DNA from: Candidatus Kaiserbacteria bacterium
GTDB taxonomy: Bacteria; Patescibacteriota; Minisyncoccia; Phycocordibacterales; Phycocordibacteraceae
Direction of reading: 5' to 3'
Assembly (NCBI GenBank): GCA_003229135.1
Contig: QIHV01000062.1
Span: 1 to 5,431 of the forward strand
Length of the DNA stretch: 5,431 nt
Shown here: piece after piece, positions 1-4,386 of the stretch
How positions within the stretch are numbered: position 1 is the stretch's first letter
How the letters are laid out: each line of letters opens with the position of its first letter
Notes under the pieces: generated by a model
Databases searched by the model: none
Told to the model about the DNA's origin: nothing
The model's input: only the letters and a program-made list of their open reading frames with translations
Program-made: the position numbers and the translations under genes

Positions 1-1142
1 TGTGGCGTGCTGAGGTCATCGCGCATTGCTGCGACAAAACTTTTTTGTTCTTTTGAATGTATTGTTTGACCATGAGATTCTTTTTTTATTTCATATGCAA
101 AACGCCACAAACGAGTGAGCGCTTCTTGTGCGCTTGAAAGTACACTCCACGAAAAAGAAAGTGGGGTACTGTAATGTGCTTGGTGAAAGAAATAACGTAG
201 CGCAAGCGGATGAATACCACGCTCGACAATATCTGATAAATACACAACATTATCAAGTGATTTTGAGAGCTTTTTATTTCCCATCATAAGCATTTCATGA
301 TGCATCCAATAGTGTACAAAAGGGCGCCCGCTCACAGCTTCTGACTGTGCAATTTCATTATTGTGGTGTACCGAAATGTGTTCCATACCACCAGTATGTA
401 TATCTATTTCAACGCCAAGTAAAGCTCGACTCATAGCGGAACACTCAAGGTGCCATCCTGGTGCTCCGCGACCCCACGGAGAGTCCCACTCCTGAAGACG
501 GTGCACACCGGGCGGTGTTATTTTCCAAAGTACAAAGTCACCAGGGTGCTGTTTCTTAGTATTTATTTTAACGCGTGCGCCGGCTTCTAAAGACACATCT
601 GCAATTCCTCCGAGTTTGCCGATATCAAAATAAAGCCCTTCTGGTATAGAATATGCGAAACCTTTTTCCTCAAGTGTTTTTGCAATAGAAATTTGCTCTT
701 TTACATATTCAGTTGCGCGAGGAAAAAGAATATTGTGTGTGTCAATATTAAGTTCACCAAGCTCATCAAGAAAGATCTTTGTATAATGTTCCGCAAGCGT
801 TACCACTGAGATTCCTTCGCGAGCAGCACCAACCTCCATTTTATCTTCACCGTCATCACCATCTCCAACAAGGTGCCCAACATCAGTAATATTTATAACG
901 CGTCGTACGCGATACGATGCTTGCATCAGTGTACGGGCCAGAGTGTCAGAAAATACATATGAGCGAAGATTACCTATGTGTGCACGGTTATAAACGGTTG
1001 GACCACAGGAATAGAGTGTTACAAGACCCAGTCTAAGTGGCACAAAACGCTCCTTCTTTTTTGTTAGGGTGTTGGTGAGAAAAATGGGAGTTGTATCTAA
1101 ATGTACTCGACGCTGCTTATTTAAAAATGGAAACCATATCAT
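1..1142 (-). CDS. cysS: Cysteinyl-tRNA synthetase (C-terminus off the window)
   Basis: Class I aminoacyl-tRNA synthetase that charges tRNA-Cys with cysteine in the cytoplasm. The visible 380 residues hold the whole catalytic core in family order: SCGPTVY at 45-51 with Cys46, the HIGH-type motif as HIGNLR at 55-60, NITDVGH at 84-90, GEDKME at 98-103, PGWHLECSAM at 228-237 with Cys234, HHNNEIAQSE at 259-268, KLSKS (the KMSKS loop) at 291-295, and DDLSTP at 375-380, matching the family's DDFNTP start of the helical domain. Cys46, Cys234, His259 and Glu263 match the spacing of the four Zn ligands of E. coli CysRS. About 60-80 residues should be missing beyond the left edge. The family's usual N-terminus (ITNTL-type) begins only near residue 20, so about 18 extra residues precede it. 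The ATG at 1142 is the only in-frame start; another ATG at 1137 is out of frame. No Shine-Dalgarno is present, but TATACT ends 9 nt upstream. It is divergent from the S41 protease gene. Confidence 0.97.
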   Translation of the reverse strand, partial: MIWFPFLNKQRRVHLDTTPIFLTNTLTKKKERFVPLRLGLVTLYSCGPTVYNRAHIGNLRSYVFSDTLARTLMQASYRVRRVINITDVGHLVGDGDDGEDKMEVGAAREGISVVTLAEHYTKIFLDELGELNIDTHNILFPRATEYVKEQISIAKTLEEKGFAYSIPEGLYFDIGKLGGIADVSLEAGARVKINTKKQHPGDFVLWKITPPGVHRLQEWDSPWGRGAPGWHLECSAMSRALLGVEIDIHTGGMEHISVHHNNEIAQSEAVSGRPFVHYWMHHEMLMMGNKKLSKSLDNVVYLSDIVERGIHPLALRYFFHQAHYSTPLSFSWSVLSSAQEALTRLWRFAYEIKKESHGQTIHSKEQKSFVAAMRDDLSTP

Positions 1143-1151
1143 AATGCAGTC

Positions 1152-1160
1152 AGTATAACA
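1152..1160 (-). promoter_or_regulatory. cysS promoter, extended -10 box
   Basis: Reading the minus strand, TGTTATACT is an extended -10 element: TG, one base, then TATACT at 1157-1152. Only 9 nt separate the hexamer from the cysS ATG, so transcription should start at or within a few bases of the start codon. No convincing -35 hexamer is seen 16-18 bp upstream, where the bases are ACCCAC-like. This fits an extended -10 promoter that needs little -35 contact. The assignment is by sequence match only. Confidence 0.6.
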
Positions 1161-1163
1161 TTT

Positions 1164-1177
1164 CACTCGCACGAGTG
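1164..1177. promoter_or_regulatory. Palindrome between the divergent cysS and protease promoters
   Basis: CACTCG-CA-CGAGTG is a perfect 6-2-6 inverted repeat. It sits just upstream of the cysS -10 box and overlaps the expected -35 zone of the protease promoter. That is where a repressor or activator acting on both genes would bind. No known operator is recognised and the function is inferred from position. A chance palindrome of this length cannot be excluded. Confidence 0.4.
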
Positions 1178-1198
1178 GGTAATTTACGAGACGTGCGC

Positions 1199-1204
1199 TA
1201 TACT
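1199..1204 (+). promoter_or_regulatory. S41 protease promoter, -10 box TATACT
   Basis: TATACT (5 of 6 to consensus) lies exactly 9 nt before the ATG at 1214, the same hexamer at the same distance as in front of cysS. The -35 region at about 1176-1181 (TGGGTA) is poor. The predicted transcript would have a leader of about 0-3 nt. Confidence 0.6.
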
Positions 1205-1213
1205 GTGGTGATT

Positions 1214-2512
1214 ATGTCAGACAACAATTTAAACAAGCCAAAACAAAAAGAGCTAAAACAAACATATTTAAAACAAGGGGCATCAAAAATTATTTCGCGG
1301 GCGGTATTGTATGCACTTATAGCAGCCCTTAGCTTTGTTGGGGGAGTAATCGTGGCACAGCCAAGTAGTGGTTCAGCAAGTTTAGCGGCTTCGCATTTAC
1401 CATTTTTAGAAAATACACTTAACGCGCTCCCCGATAAATCTGCAAATTTGAATGATTTTTGGGAAGTGTGGAATACTCTTCAATCTAAATTCGTAGAAAC
1501 GCACGCATCATCTTCAATCCCAGATACACAGAAAAAGCTTTGGGGTGCCATTGAGGGACTGACTGCTTCTTACGGAGACCCTTATACTGTCTTTATGCCA
1601 CCTTCAGATGCAAAGGTTTTCCAAGAAGATATTGCTGGAAGTTTTGGTGGCGTTGGTATGGAAATTGGAATTAAAGATAATGTATTAACTGTTATTTCAC
1701 CGTTAAAGGGTACTCCAGCGGCACGTGTTGGAATACTTCCCGGAGATGAAATTATTGCTATCAACAAACATTCGACGGACGGACTCTCTATAGATGCGGC
1801 AGTTAAACTCATCCGCGGACCGCGTGGTACAACTGTCACTTTCACCATTTTACGCAAGGGTAAGGTTCTGACAATAAAAGTAGTACGCAGCATTATCCAA
1901 GTACCAGAAATTAACTACGGACTAAACGCTAAAACTGGTGTCTATCACATTGCTCTATATACATTTTCTGCAAATTCAGCGGGTCTTTTTGATAAAGCTT
2001 TTACAGCTTTCAAGAAATCTGGTTCAAAAAAACTTGTTCTTGATATGCGCGGTAACCCGGGAGGATATCTAACTGCAGCAGTGAATATTGCAAGTCACTT
2101 CTTGCCTAAGGGTGCCATTGTGGTAACTGAAGATTATGAAGGTAAGCGACCTAATATTATACATCGTAGTCTAGGATATAATGATGTACCGACAGGTACT
2201 AGAATAGCTGTACTGATTAATCGTGGTTCCGCATCAGCAGCAGAGATACTTTCCGGAGCACTTCAAGACCACAAAAAAGCAATACTCATTGGTACTCGCT
2301 CATTCGGTAAGGGCTCGGTACAACAGCTCATTAACGTTGATGGTGGCTCACTAAAGGTAACGGTAGCGCGTTGGCTAACACCATCTGGCCGTTCAATCTC
2401 AGACGGTGGACTAACACCAAATATTGAAGTTGACCGTACGCAAGCACAGTTTCTTGCTGGTAAAGACCCGCAAATGGCACGTGCCGTACAGTTTCTTGAT
2501 ACTGGAAAGTAA
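1214..2512 (+). CDS. ctpA: Membrane-anchored S41 C-terminal processing peptidase (CtpA/Prc family)
   Basis: Serine protease of family S41, which trims or degrades exported proteins from their C-termini outside the cytoplasmic membrane. In the 432-residue product, a Lys-rich N-terminus is followed by one membrane segment at about 26-47 (signal anchor). A helical pre-region containing YGDPYTVFMPP lies near 120-130. A PDZ domain at about 142-227 (GSFGGVGMEIG, LPGDEIIAINK) selects substrate tails. The catalytic domain at about 230-407 holds LVLDMRGNPGG, GSASAAEI and RSFGKGSVQQ. Ser341 and Lys366 are 25 residues apart and Gln370 follows, matching the Ser-Lys-Gln triad of B. subtilis CtpB, so the enzyme should be active. 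The ATG at 1214 is preferred over an in-frame GTG at 1175 because the TATACT box lies between them and the longer form only adds residues ahead of the polar N-terminus. rplI follows after 43 bp with no terminator between. Confidence 0.95.
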   Translation: MSDNNLNKPKQKELKQTYLKQGASKIISRAVLYALIAALSFVGGVIVAQPSSGSASLAASHLPFLENTLNALPDKSANLNDFWEVWNTLQSKFVETHASSSIPDTQKKLWGAIEGLTASYGDPYTVFMPPSDAKVFQEDIAGSFGGVGMEIGIKDNVLTVISPLKGTPAARVGILPGDEIIAINKHSTDGLSIDAAVKLIRGPRGTTVTFTILRKGKVLTIKVVRSIIQVPEINYGLNAKTGVYHIALYTFSANSAGLFDKAFTAFKKSGSKKLVLDMRGNPGGYLTAAVNIASHFLPKGAIVVTEDYEGKRPNIIHRSLGYNDVPTGTRIAVLINRGSASAAEILSGALQDHKKAILIGTRSFGKGSVQQLINVDGGSLKVTVARWLTPSGRSISDGGLTPNIEVDRTQAQFLAGKDPQMARAVQFLDTGK

Positions 2513-2517
2513 AAAAG

Positions 2518-2546
2518 TTGCACGCACTCTCACAAGGATGTAGGAT
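2518..2546 (+). promoter_or_regulatory. Candidate rplI promoter
   Basis: TTGCAC at 2518-2523 and TAGGAT at 2541-2546 are separated by 17 bp, and the -10 ends 9 nt before the rplI ATG, repeating the spacing seen at cysS and the protease gene. Each hexamer is only a partial match, so the consistent geometry is the main support. Read-through from the protease gene is also possible. Confidence 0.45.
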
Positions 2547-2555
2547 ACCAGTATT

Positions 2556-2999
2556 ATGAAAGTTGTACTTACAGGAGATGTCCGTAATCTTGGACATGCG
2601 CACGACACAGTAGATGTTGCTGATGGGCATGCAATTAATTTCCTTATTCCCAAACGACTTGCTGTACCCGCGACACCTTCAGCAATTCGTAATGCGCAAA
2701 TACATCGTGCAAAAACAGATGCCGACCACAAAGTACAAGAGCAGCTTATCGTACAAAATCTAGAAGTACTTGCACAAGCGCGTATTGTTATTGCTATGAA
2801 AGCGAATGATAAAGGACACCTTTATGATGCTGTCGGTATTCCAGAAATAATTTCTGCTATTAAAAAACAGACACATGTCGAATTGCCGGAAGATACACTG
2901 AGATTAGAACATCCAATTAAAGAGATTGGTACATATGAAATATCTGTGGCACATGGTTCAAATTTCGGTAAATTTCAAATAATTATAGAAGCTGAATAA
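2556..2999 (+). CDS. rplI: 50S ribosomal protein bL9
   Basis: Component of the large ribosomal subunit that binds 23S rRNA near the base of the L1 stalk and reaches across the ribosome. The 147-residue length is close to the E. coli protein (149). The N-terminal rRNA-binding domain is clear: MKVVLTGDVRNLG, then VDVADGHAINFLIPKRLAVPAT, equivalent to the family signature G-Y-A-R-N-F-L-I-P-x-x-x-A, here with His and Ile in place of Tyr and Arg (G24-H-A-I-N28). A long charged helix at about 41-75 connects to the C-terminal domain, which has the family pattern KANDKGHLYDAVGIPEI near 89-105 and IGTYEISVAHGSNFGKFQIII near the end. No usable Shine-Dalgarno is present; AAGGAT lies 16 nt from the ATG, too far. 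It is usually next to rpsR/ssb in other bacteria but not here. Confidence 0.96.
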   Translation: MKVVLTGDVRNLGHAHDTVDVADGHAINFLIPKRLAVPATPSAIRNAQIHRAKTDADHKVQEQLIVQNLEVLAQARIVIAMKANDKGHLYDAVGIPEIISAIKKQTHVELPEDTLRLEHPIKEIGTYEISVAHGSNFGKFQIIIEAE

Positions 3000-3012
3000 G
3001 AAAATAGTAGGG

Positions 3013-3030
3013 AAGTGCGATAGCACTTTT
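3013..3030 (+). terminator. Short hairpin after rplI, weak terminator
   Basis: AAGTGC-GATA-GCACTT is a perfect 6-bp stem with a tetraloop starting 14 nt after the rplI stop and followed by TT then CATAT. The T run is short, so it may terminate only partly. A stronger hairpin follows at 3056-3091. Confidence 0.5.
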
Positions 3031-3055
3031 CATATCATATTTTATAATATGAAAT

Positions 3056-3091
3056 AAAATTATGTGGCATAAAAGATCACATAATTTTTTT
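3056..3091. terminator. Bidirectional terminator, 11-bp stem
   Basis: AAAATTATGTG at 3056-3066 and CACATAATTTT at 3078-3088 form a perfect 11-bp stem around an 11-nt loop. On the plus strand the stem runs into a T tract (seven T counted from 3085), ending transcription from rplI. On the minus strand the other end reads TTTTATTT, so it can also back up the terminator of the unit at 3098-3435. It lies between two convergent transcripts. Confidence 0.75.
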
Positions 3092-3127
3092 ATTAAAAGA
3101 CCCCGGGCTTATGTATGCCAAGGGTCT
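3092..3127 (-). terminator. Terminator of the 3098-3435 transcription unit
   Basis: On the minus strand AGACCC (3127-3122) pairs with GGGTCT (3103-3098). Inside, GGC pairs with GCC across an 8-nt loop, and the two stems are separated by a 2x2 internal loop. The 3' arm runs straight into TTTTAAT. This is a classical intrinsic terminator shape. Its 5' arm shares bases with a competing pairing (see the findings), so it could be conditional. Confidence 0.65.
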
Positions 3128-3145
3128 GTGTATTGCGGCAATGGT

Positions 3146-3361
3146 CTACCTTGGGTGTCTGAACCCACTGCACAGGTAAAACGGTCTGTGGTGATATGCC
3201 GTATTTTTTCGACGAGTATCTCCACCTTGTATGGGAGAATGTGTGGAAGGAATATCACGCACGCTCTTTTCCCCATACTTAAAAATGTTCTTCAAAGTTC
3301 TACCATATTGAGACAGAATTGCATCACCGATTGTGATGCGCCGGCAGTATTTATTTTTCAT
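3146..3361 (-). CDS. Small hypothetical protein, or the ORF part of a structured RNA
   Basis: I do not recognise this 71-residue ORF. It starts MKNKYCRRITIGDAILSQYG and is basic, with Cys6 and Cys64, His-rich near 57-58 and at 68, and no membrane segment. For translation: a perfect Shine-Dalgarno, AAGGAG at 3373-3368, sits 6 nt before the ATG behind a strong promoter, and a terminator follows the stop. This is the only canonical Shine-Dalgarno found at any start in the window. Against it: all three minus frames are open over about 3150-3285, a plus frame is open too, the second half has little protein-like character, and the unit is rich in inverted repeats. It could therefore be a real small protein, a frameshifted one (an A-AAA-AAT heptamer falls in the correct register at codons 51-53), or a leader-like ORF on a structured RNA. 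Confidence 0.4.
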   Translation of the reverse strand: MKNKYCRRITIGDAILSQYGRTLKNIFKYGEKSVRDIPSTHSPIQGGDTRRKNTAYHHRPFYLCSGFRHPR

Positions 3362-3364
3362 ATC

Positions 3365-3381
3365 AATCTCCTTTTCAGATT
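3365..3381 (-). promoter_or_regulatory. Shine-Dalgarno inside a small hairpin
   Basis: On the minus strand AATCT and AGATT form a 5-bp stem around the loop GAAAAGG. The Shine-Dalgarno AAGGAG therefore has four bases in the loop and two in the stem. It lies directly after the 5' hairpin at 3381-3402, sharing one base with it. This arrangement could tune ribosome access, but the stem is weak and the role is inferred. Confidence 0.4.
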
Positions 3382-3402
3382 TATCAGCAGTATTACTGAT
3401 AA
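3381..3402 (-). promoter_or_regulatory. Dyad at the transcript start (operator or 5' hairpin)
   Basis: TTATCAG and CTGATAA are perfect 7-bp arms around an 8-bp centre. The dyad covers the predicted transcription start at about 3400, 7 nt after the -10 box. It could be a second operator site, or in RNA a stem-loop at the very 5' end that stabilises the transcript or affects translation. Confidence 0.55.
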
Positions 3403-3404
3403 GT

Positions 3405-3421
3405 AATGTATATCATACATT
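3405..3421. promoter_or_regulatory. Operator-like palindrome over the -10 box
   Basis: On the minus strand, AATGTAT-GAT-ATACATT is a perfect 7-3-7 inverted repeat that contains the whole -10 hexamer. A protein bound here would block RNA polymerase. The site resembles dimer-binding operators of small repressors in general, but I cannot match it to a named regulator. Confidence 0.55.
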
Positions 3422-3435
3422 GTAGCTGCTGTCAA
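3407..3435 (-). promoter_or_regulatory. Strong promoter: TTGACA, 17 bp, TGA-TATACA
   Basis: A consensus -35 TTGACA (3435-3430) is followed after exactly 17 bp by TATACA (3412-3407), with a TG one base ahead of the -10 (extended -10). This is the best sigma-70-type promoter in the window. It drives the unit ending at about 3095 and begins a few bases after the rpmA terminator, so the unit is transcribed separately from rpmA. Confidence 0.75.
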
Positions 3436-3440
3436 GTGTA

Positions 3441-3465
3441 AAAGAAAACCCCGAGATGGGGTTTT
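3441..3465 (-). terminator. rpmA terminator
   Basis: CCCC-ATCTC-GGGG followed by TTTTCTTTTA on the minus strand, with AAAA/TTTT extending the stem to 8 bp, starts 21 nt after the rpmA stop. This is a standard intrinsic terminator for rpmA. Confidence 0.8.
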
Positions 3466-3486
3466 GGTATTGGTATGGAAGATGAA

Positions 3487-3759
3487 TTAAGTCACATCCA
3501 CGACCTTTTTACGTATGATACGGCCGTCAAAACGGCGTTTACGGACATCACGATAGGATACTGTACCTTCTGCCATAGAAAAGAGTGTGTGGTCTCTGCC
3601 CACGTTTACATTAGTTCCTGCGGCTATTTTAGTACCACGCTGACGCACAATAACCATACCTGGGCGAGCTTTCTCACCGGCATAAAGTTTAGTGCCGAGA
3701 TATTTCGGATTTGAGTCCCGTAGGTTTTTTGATGATCCTCCTGCTTTAGTACTTGACAT
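3487..3759 (-). CDS. rpmA: 50S ribosomal protein bL27
   Basis: Large-subunit protein whose flexible N-terminal tail reaches into the peptidyl transferase centre and contacts tRNA. The 90-residue product matches the family throughout: [18 protein letters not shown] at 5-22, then [24 protein letters not shown] starting near 37, and a basic C-terminus. The tail starts MSSTKAGGS with no N-terminal extension, so the Prp-type cleavage known from Firmicutes is not expected here. The usual partner rplU (bL21) is not adjacent. No Shine-Dalgarno is seen upstream; TAGAAT on the minus strand at 3775-3770 lies 10 nt before the ATG and is the likely -10. A clear terminator follows. The gene is divergent from the Ada-like membrane protein gene across 21 bp. 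Confidence 0.97.
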   Translation of the reverse strand: MSSTKAGGSSKNLRDSNPKYLGTKLYAGEKARPGMVIVRQRGTKIAAGTNVNVGRDHTLFSMAEGTVSYRDVRKRRFDGRIIRKKVVDVT

Positions 3760-3788
3760 AAAAAATGATATTCTATAGCTATGAATAT
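3760..3788. promoter_or_regulatory. 21-bp divergent promoter gap, rpmA and Ada-like gene
   Basis: For rpmA, TAGAAT (minus strand, 3775-3770) is a good -10 box 10 nt from the ATG. For the plus gene, TATTCT at 3769-3774 overlaps the same bases 6 nt before its ATG. A perfect TTGACA at 3753-3758 overlaps the rpmA start codon but is too close to TATTCT (10 bp) to pair with it. ATATTC (3768-3773) and GAATAT (3783-3788) flank the self-complementary ATAGCTAT. The plus-strand promoter is uncertain. Confidence 0.4.
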
Positions 3789-4206
3789 AGCAGACATACG
3801 CAAAGTGGGCAAGCGATACGCCGCCTTGCTACAACCGGAAAGACTTAGGACAATTGCTAATCAAATACCACGTGATGTGATATTGGTAGCTGTGATATTA
3901 CTAAGTTCATCCGTAACTTTCGGTCTGGGTATATTAACTGGAGAACAGTTAGGGCAGGGAGGTGTGATTGTTGAAACACTTCCACTTGCAACAAGTACCG
4001 CAAATACCGTTGATACGGCACCTGCAATAACGCCAGCAATTTTAAATGCCGGGCGAGTAGTCGCTTCTAAAAACGGTAGCAAATATTACTTTCCATGGTG
4101 TGGGGGAGCCAAACGACTAAGCACTGCACACAAAATATGGTTTGCTTCGGCTGCACAAGCACGAATACATGGATATACCAAGGCGGCAAACTGCAAGGGC
4201 TTATAA
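3781..4206 (+). CDS. Membrane-anchored protein with Ada-like Zn-binding C-terminal domain
   Basis: Small 141-residue protein of unknown role. A basic N-terminus (residues 1-30, many Arg/Lys) precedes one hydrophobic segment at about 31-53 ([20 protein letters not shown]). A Thr/Ala/Pro-rich linker at about 60-90 follows. The C-terminal 50 residues, [19 protein letters not shown] then [20 protein letters not shown], resemble the metal-binding domain found at the N-terminus of Ada (PF02805) as it recurs in CPR membrane proteins: a SKNGxKYH-PxC-start and GYxPAxNC-end pattern. Here the usual His is Tyr (KYYFPWC) and only two Cys are present (Cys107 and Cys138), so metal binding is doubtful. The inner positive N-terminus suggests the domain faces outside. 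It is followed by a terminator and is transcribed alone. The orthology call is from pattern memory, not a search. Confidence 0.85.
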   Translation: MNIADIRKVGKRYAALLQPERLRTIANQIPRDVILVAVILLSSSVTFGLGILTGEQLGQGGVIVETLPLATSTANTVDTAPAITPAILNAGRVVASKNGSKYYFPWCGGAKRLSTAHKIWFASAAQARIHGYTKAANCKGL

Positions 4207-4216
4207 TACACGTACG

Positions 4217-4243
4217 ATTATTCCCGATGTGGGAGTAATTTGA
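4217..4243 (+). terminator. Terminator after the Ada-like gene
   Basis: ATTATTCCC (4217-4225) and GGGAGTAAT (4231-4239) form a 9-bp stem with one G-U pair around a GATGT loop, 10 nt after the stop codon at 4204-4206. The T run after it is short (TT, with AATT in the stem end). A second small hairpin, ACTGA-GCT-TCAGT, follows at 4245-4257. Confidence 0.6.
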
Positions 4244-4330
4244 TACTGAGCTTCAGTAATTATCATCTGTCTGCCGAGCAAATACCGCTACAATGTGTGA
4301 TGTGATACTTATGCACATGCAGAAGTTATT

Positions 4331-4376
4331 GCGAGACTCGCGTATAATAAAAAAGTATTACCAGATTATAATACTT
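4331..4376 (+). promoter_or_regulatory. LOG-family gene promoter region with dyads
   Basis: Two consensus TATAAT boxes lie at 4343-4348 and 4367-4372, the second 14 nt before the ATG. The second is embedded in a perfect dyad, AAGTATTA (4353-4360), an 8-bp centre, and TAATACTT (4369-4376). Just upstream of the first box is GCGAG-A-CTCGC at 4331-4341. No good -35 hexamer pairs with either box and no Shine-Dalgarno is seen. The rest of the 180-bp gap (4258-4330) shows nothing recognisable. Confidence 0.5.
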
Positions 4377-4386
4377 ACCCAATTCT

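Larger units (their letters stand above)
3098..3400 (-). ncRNA. Predicted short transcript of about 300 nt with many hairpins
   Basis: The promoter and terminator bound a transcript from about 3400 to 3095. Besides the ORF it holds a row of non-overlapping inverted repeats. These are 3381-3402 (7 bp), GCATCAC/GTGATGC at 3321-3339 (7 bp, 5-nt loop), GTATGGG/CCCATAC at 3229-3278 (7 bp), 3188-3196 with 3217-3225 (8 of 9 bp), 3147-3156 with 3163-3178 (10 bp with a 6-nt bulge) and the terminator. Arms of 7 bp with wide loops can occur by chance, so the set is suggestive only. It does not show the conserved blocks of tmRNA, RNase P RNA or SRP RNA. Either a structured RNA or an mRNA with a structured body fits. 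Confidence 0.35.

Noticed and set aside
1175..1213. Upstream GTG start for the S41 protease
   Set aside because: The TATACT promoter box lies between this GTG and the ATG at 1214, and the extra 13 residues add nothing the family has.
2534..2539. AAGGAT as a Shine-Dalgarno for rplI
   Set aside because: It is 16 nt from the ATG, too far for normal initiation; the TAGGAT -10 reading with 9-nt spacing fits the neighbours better.
3028..3053. AT-rich inverted repeat (CATATT/AATATG) between the two terminators
   Set aside because: Low-complexity AT sequence where such pairings arise easily; no separate function can be supported.
3098..3400. tmRNA, RNase P RNA or SRP RNA
   Set aside because: The expected conserved blocks and end-pairing were not found. 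A GGGCTTAT stretch on the plus strand near 3105 recalls RNase P but lacks its context.
3062..3406. 114-codon plus-strand ORF opposite the orphan unit
   Set aside because: It begins inside the stem of the bidirectional terminator, has no ribosome site or promoter, and runs antisense through the better-supported minus-strand unit.
3475..3714. 79-codon plus-strand ORF
   Set aside because: Antisense shadow of rpmA, which is certain from its sequence.
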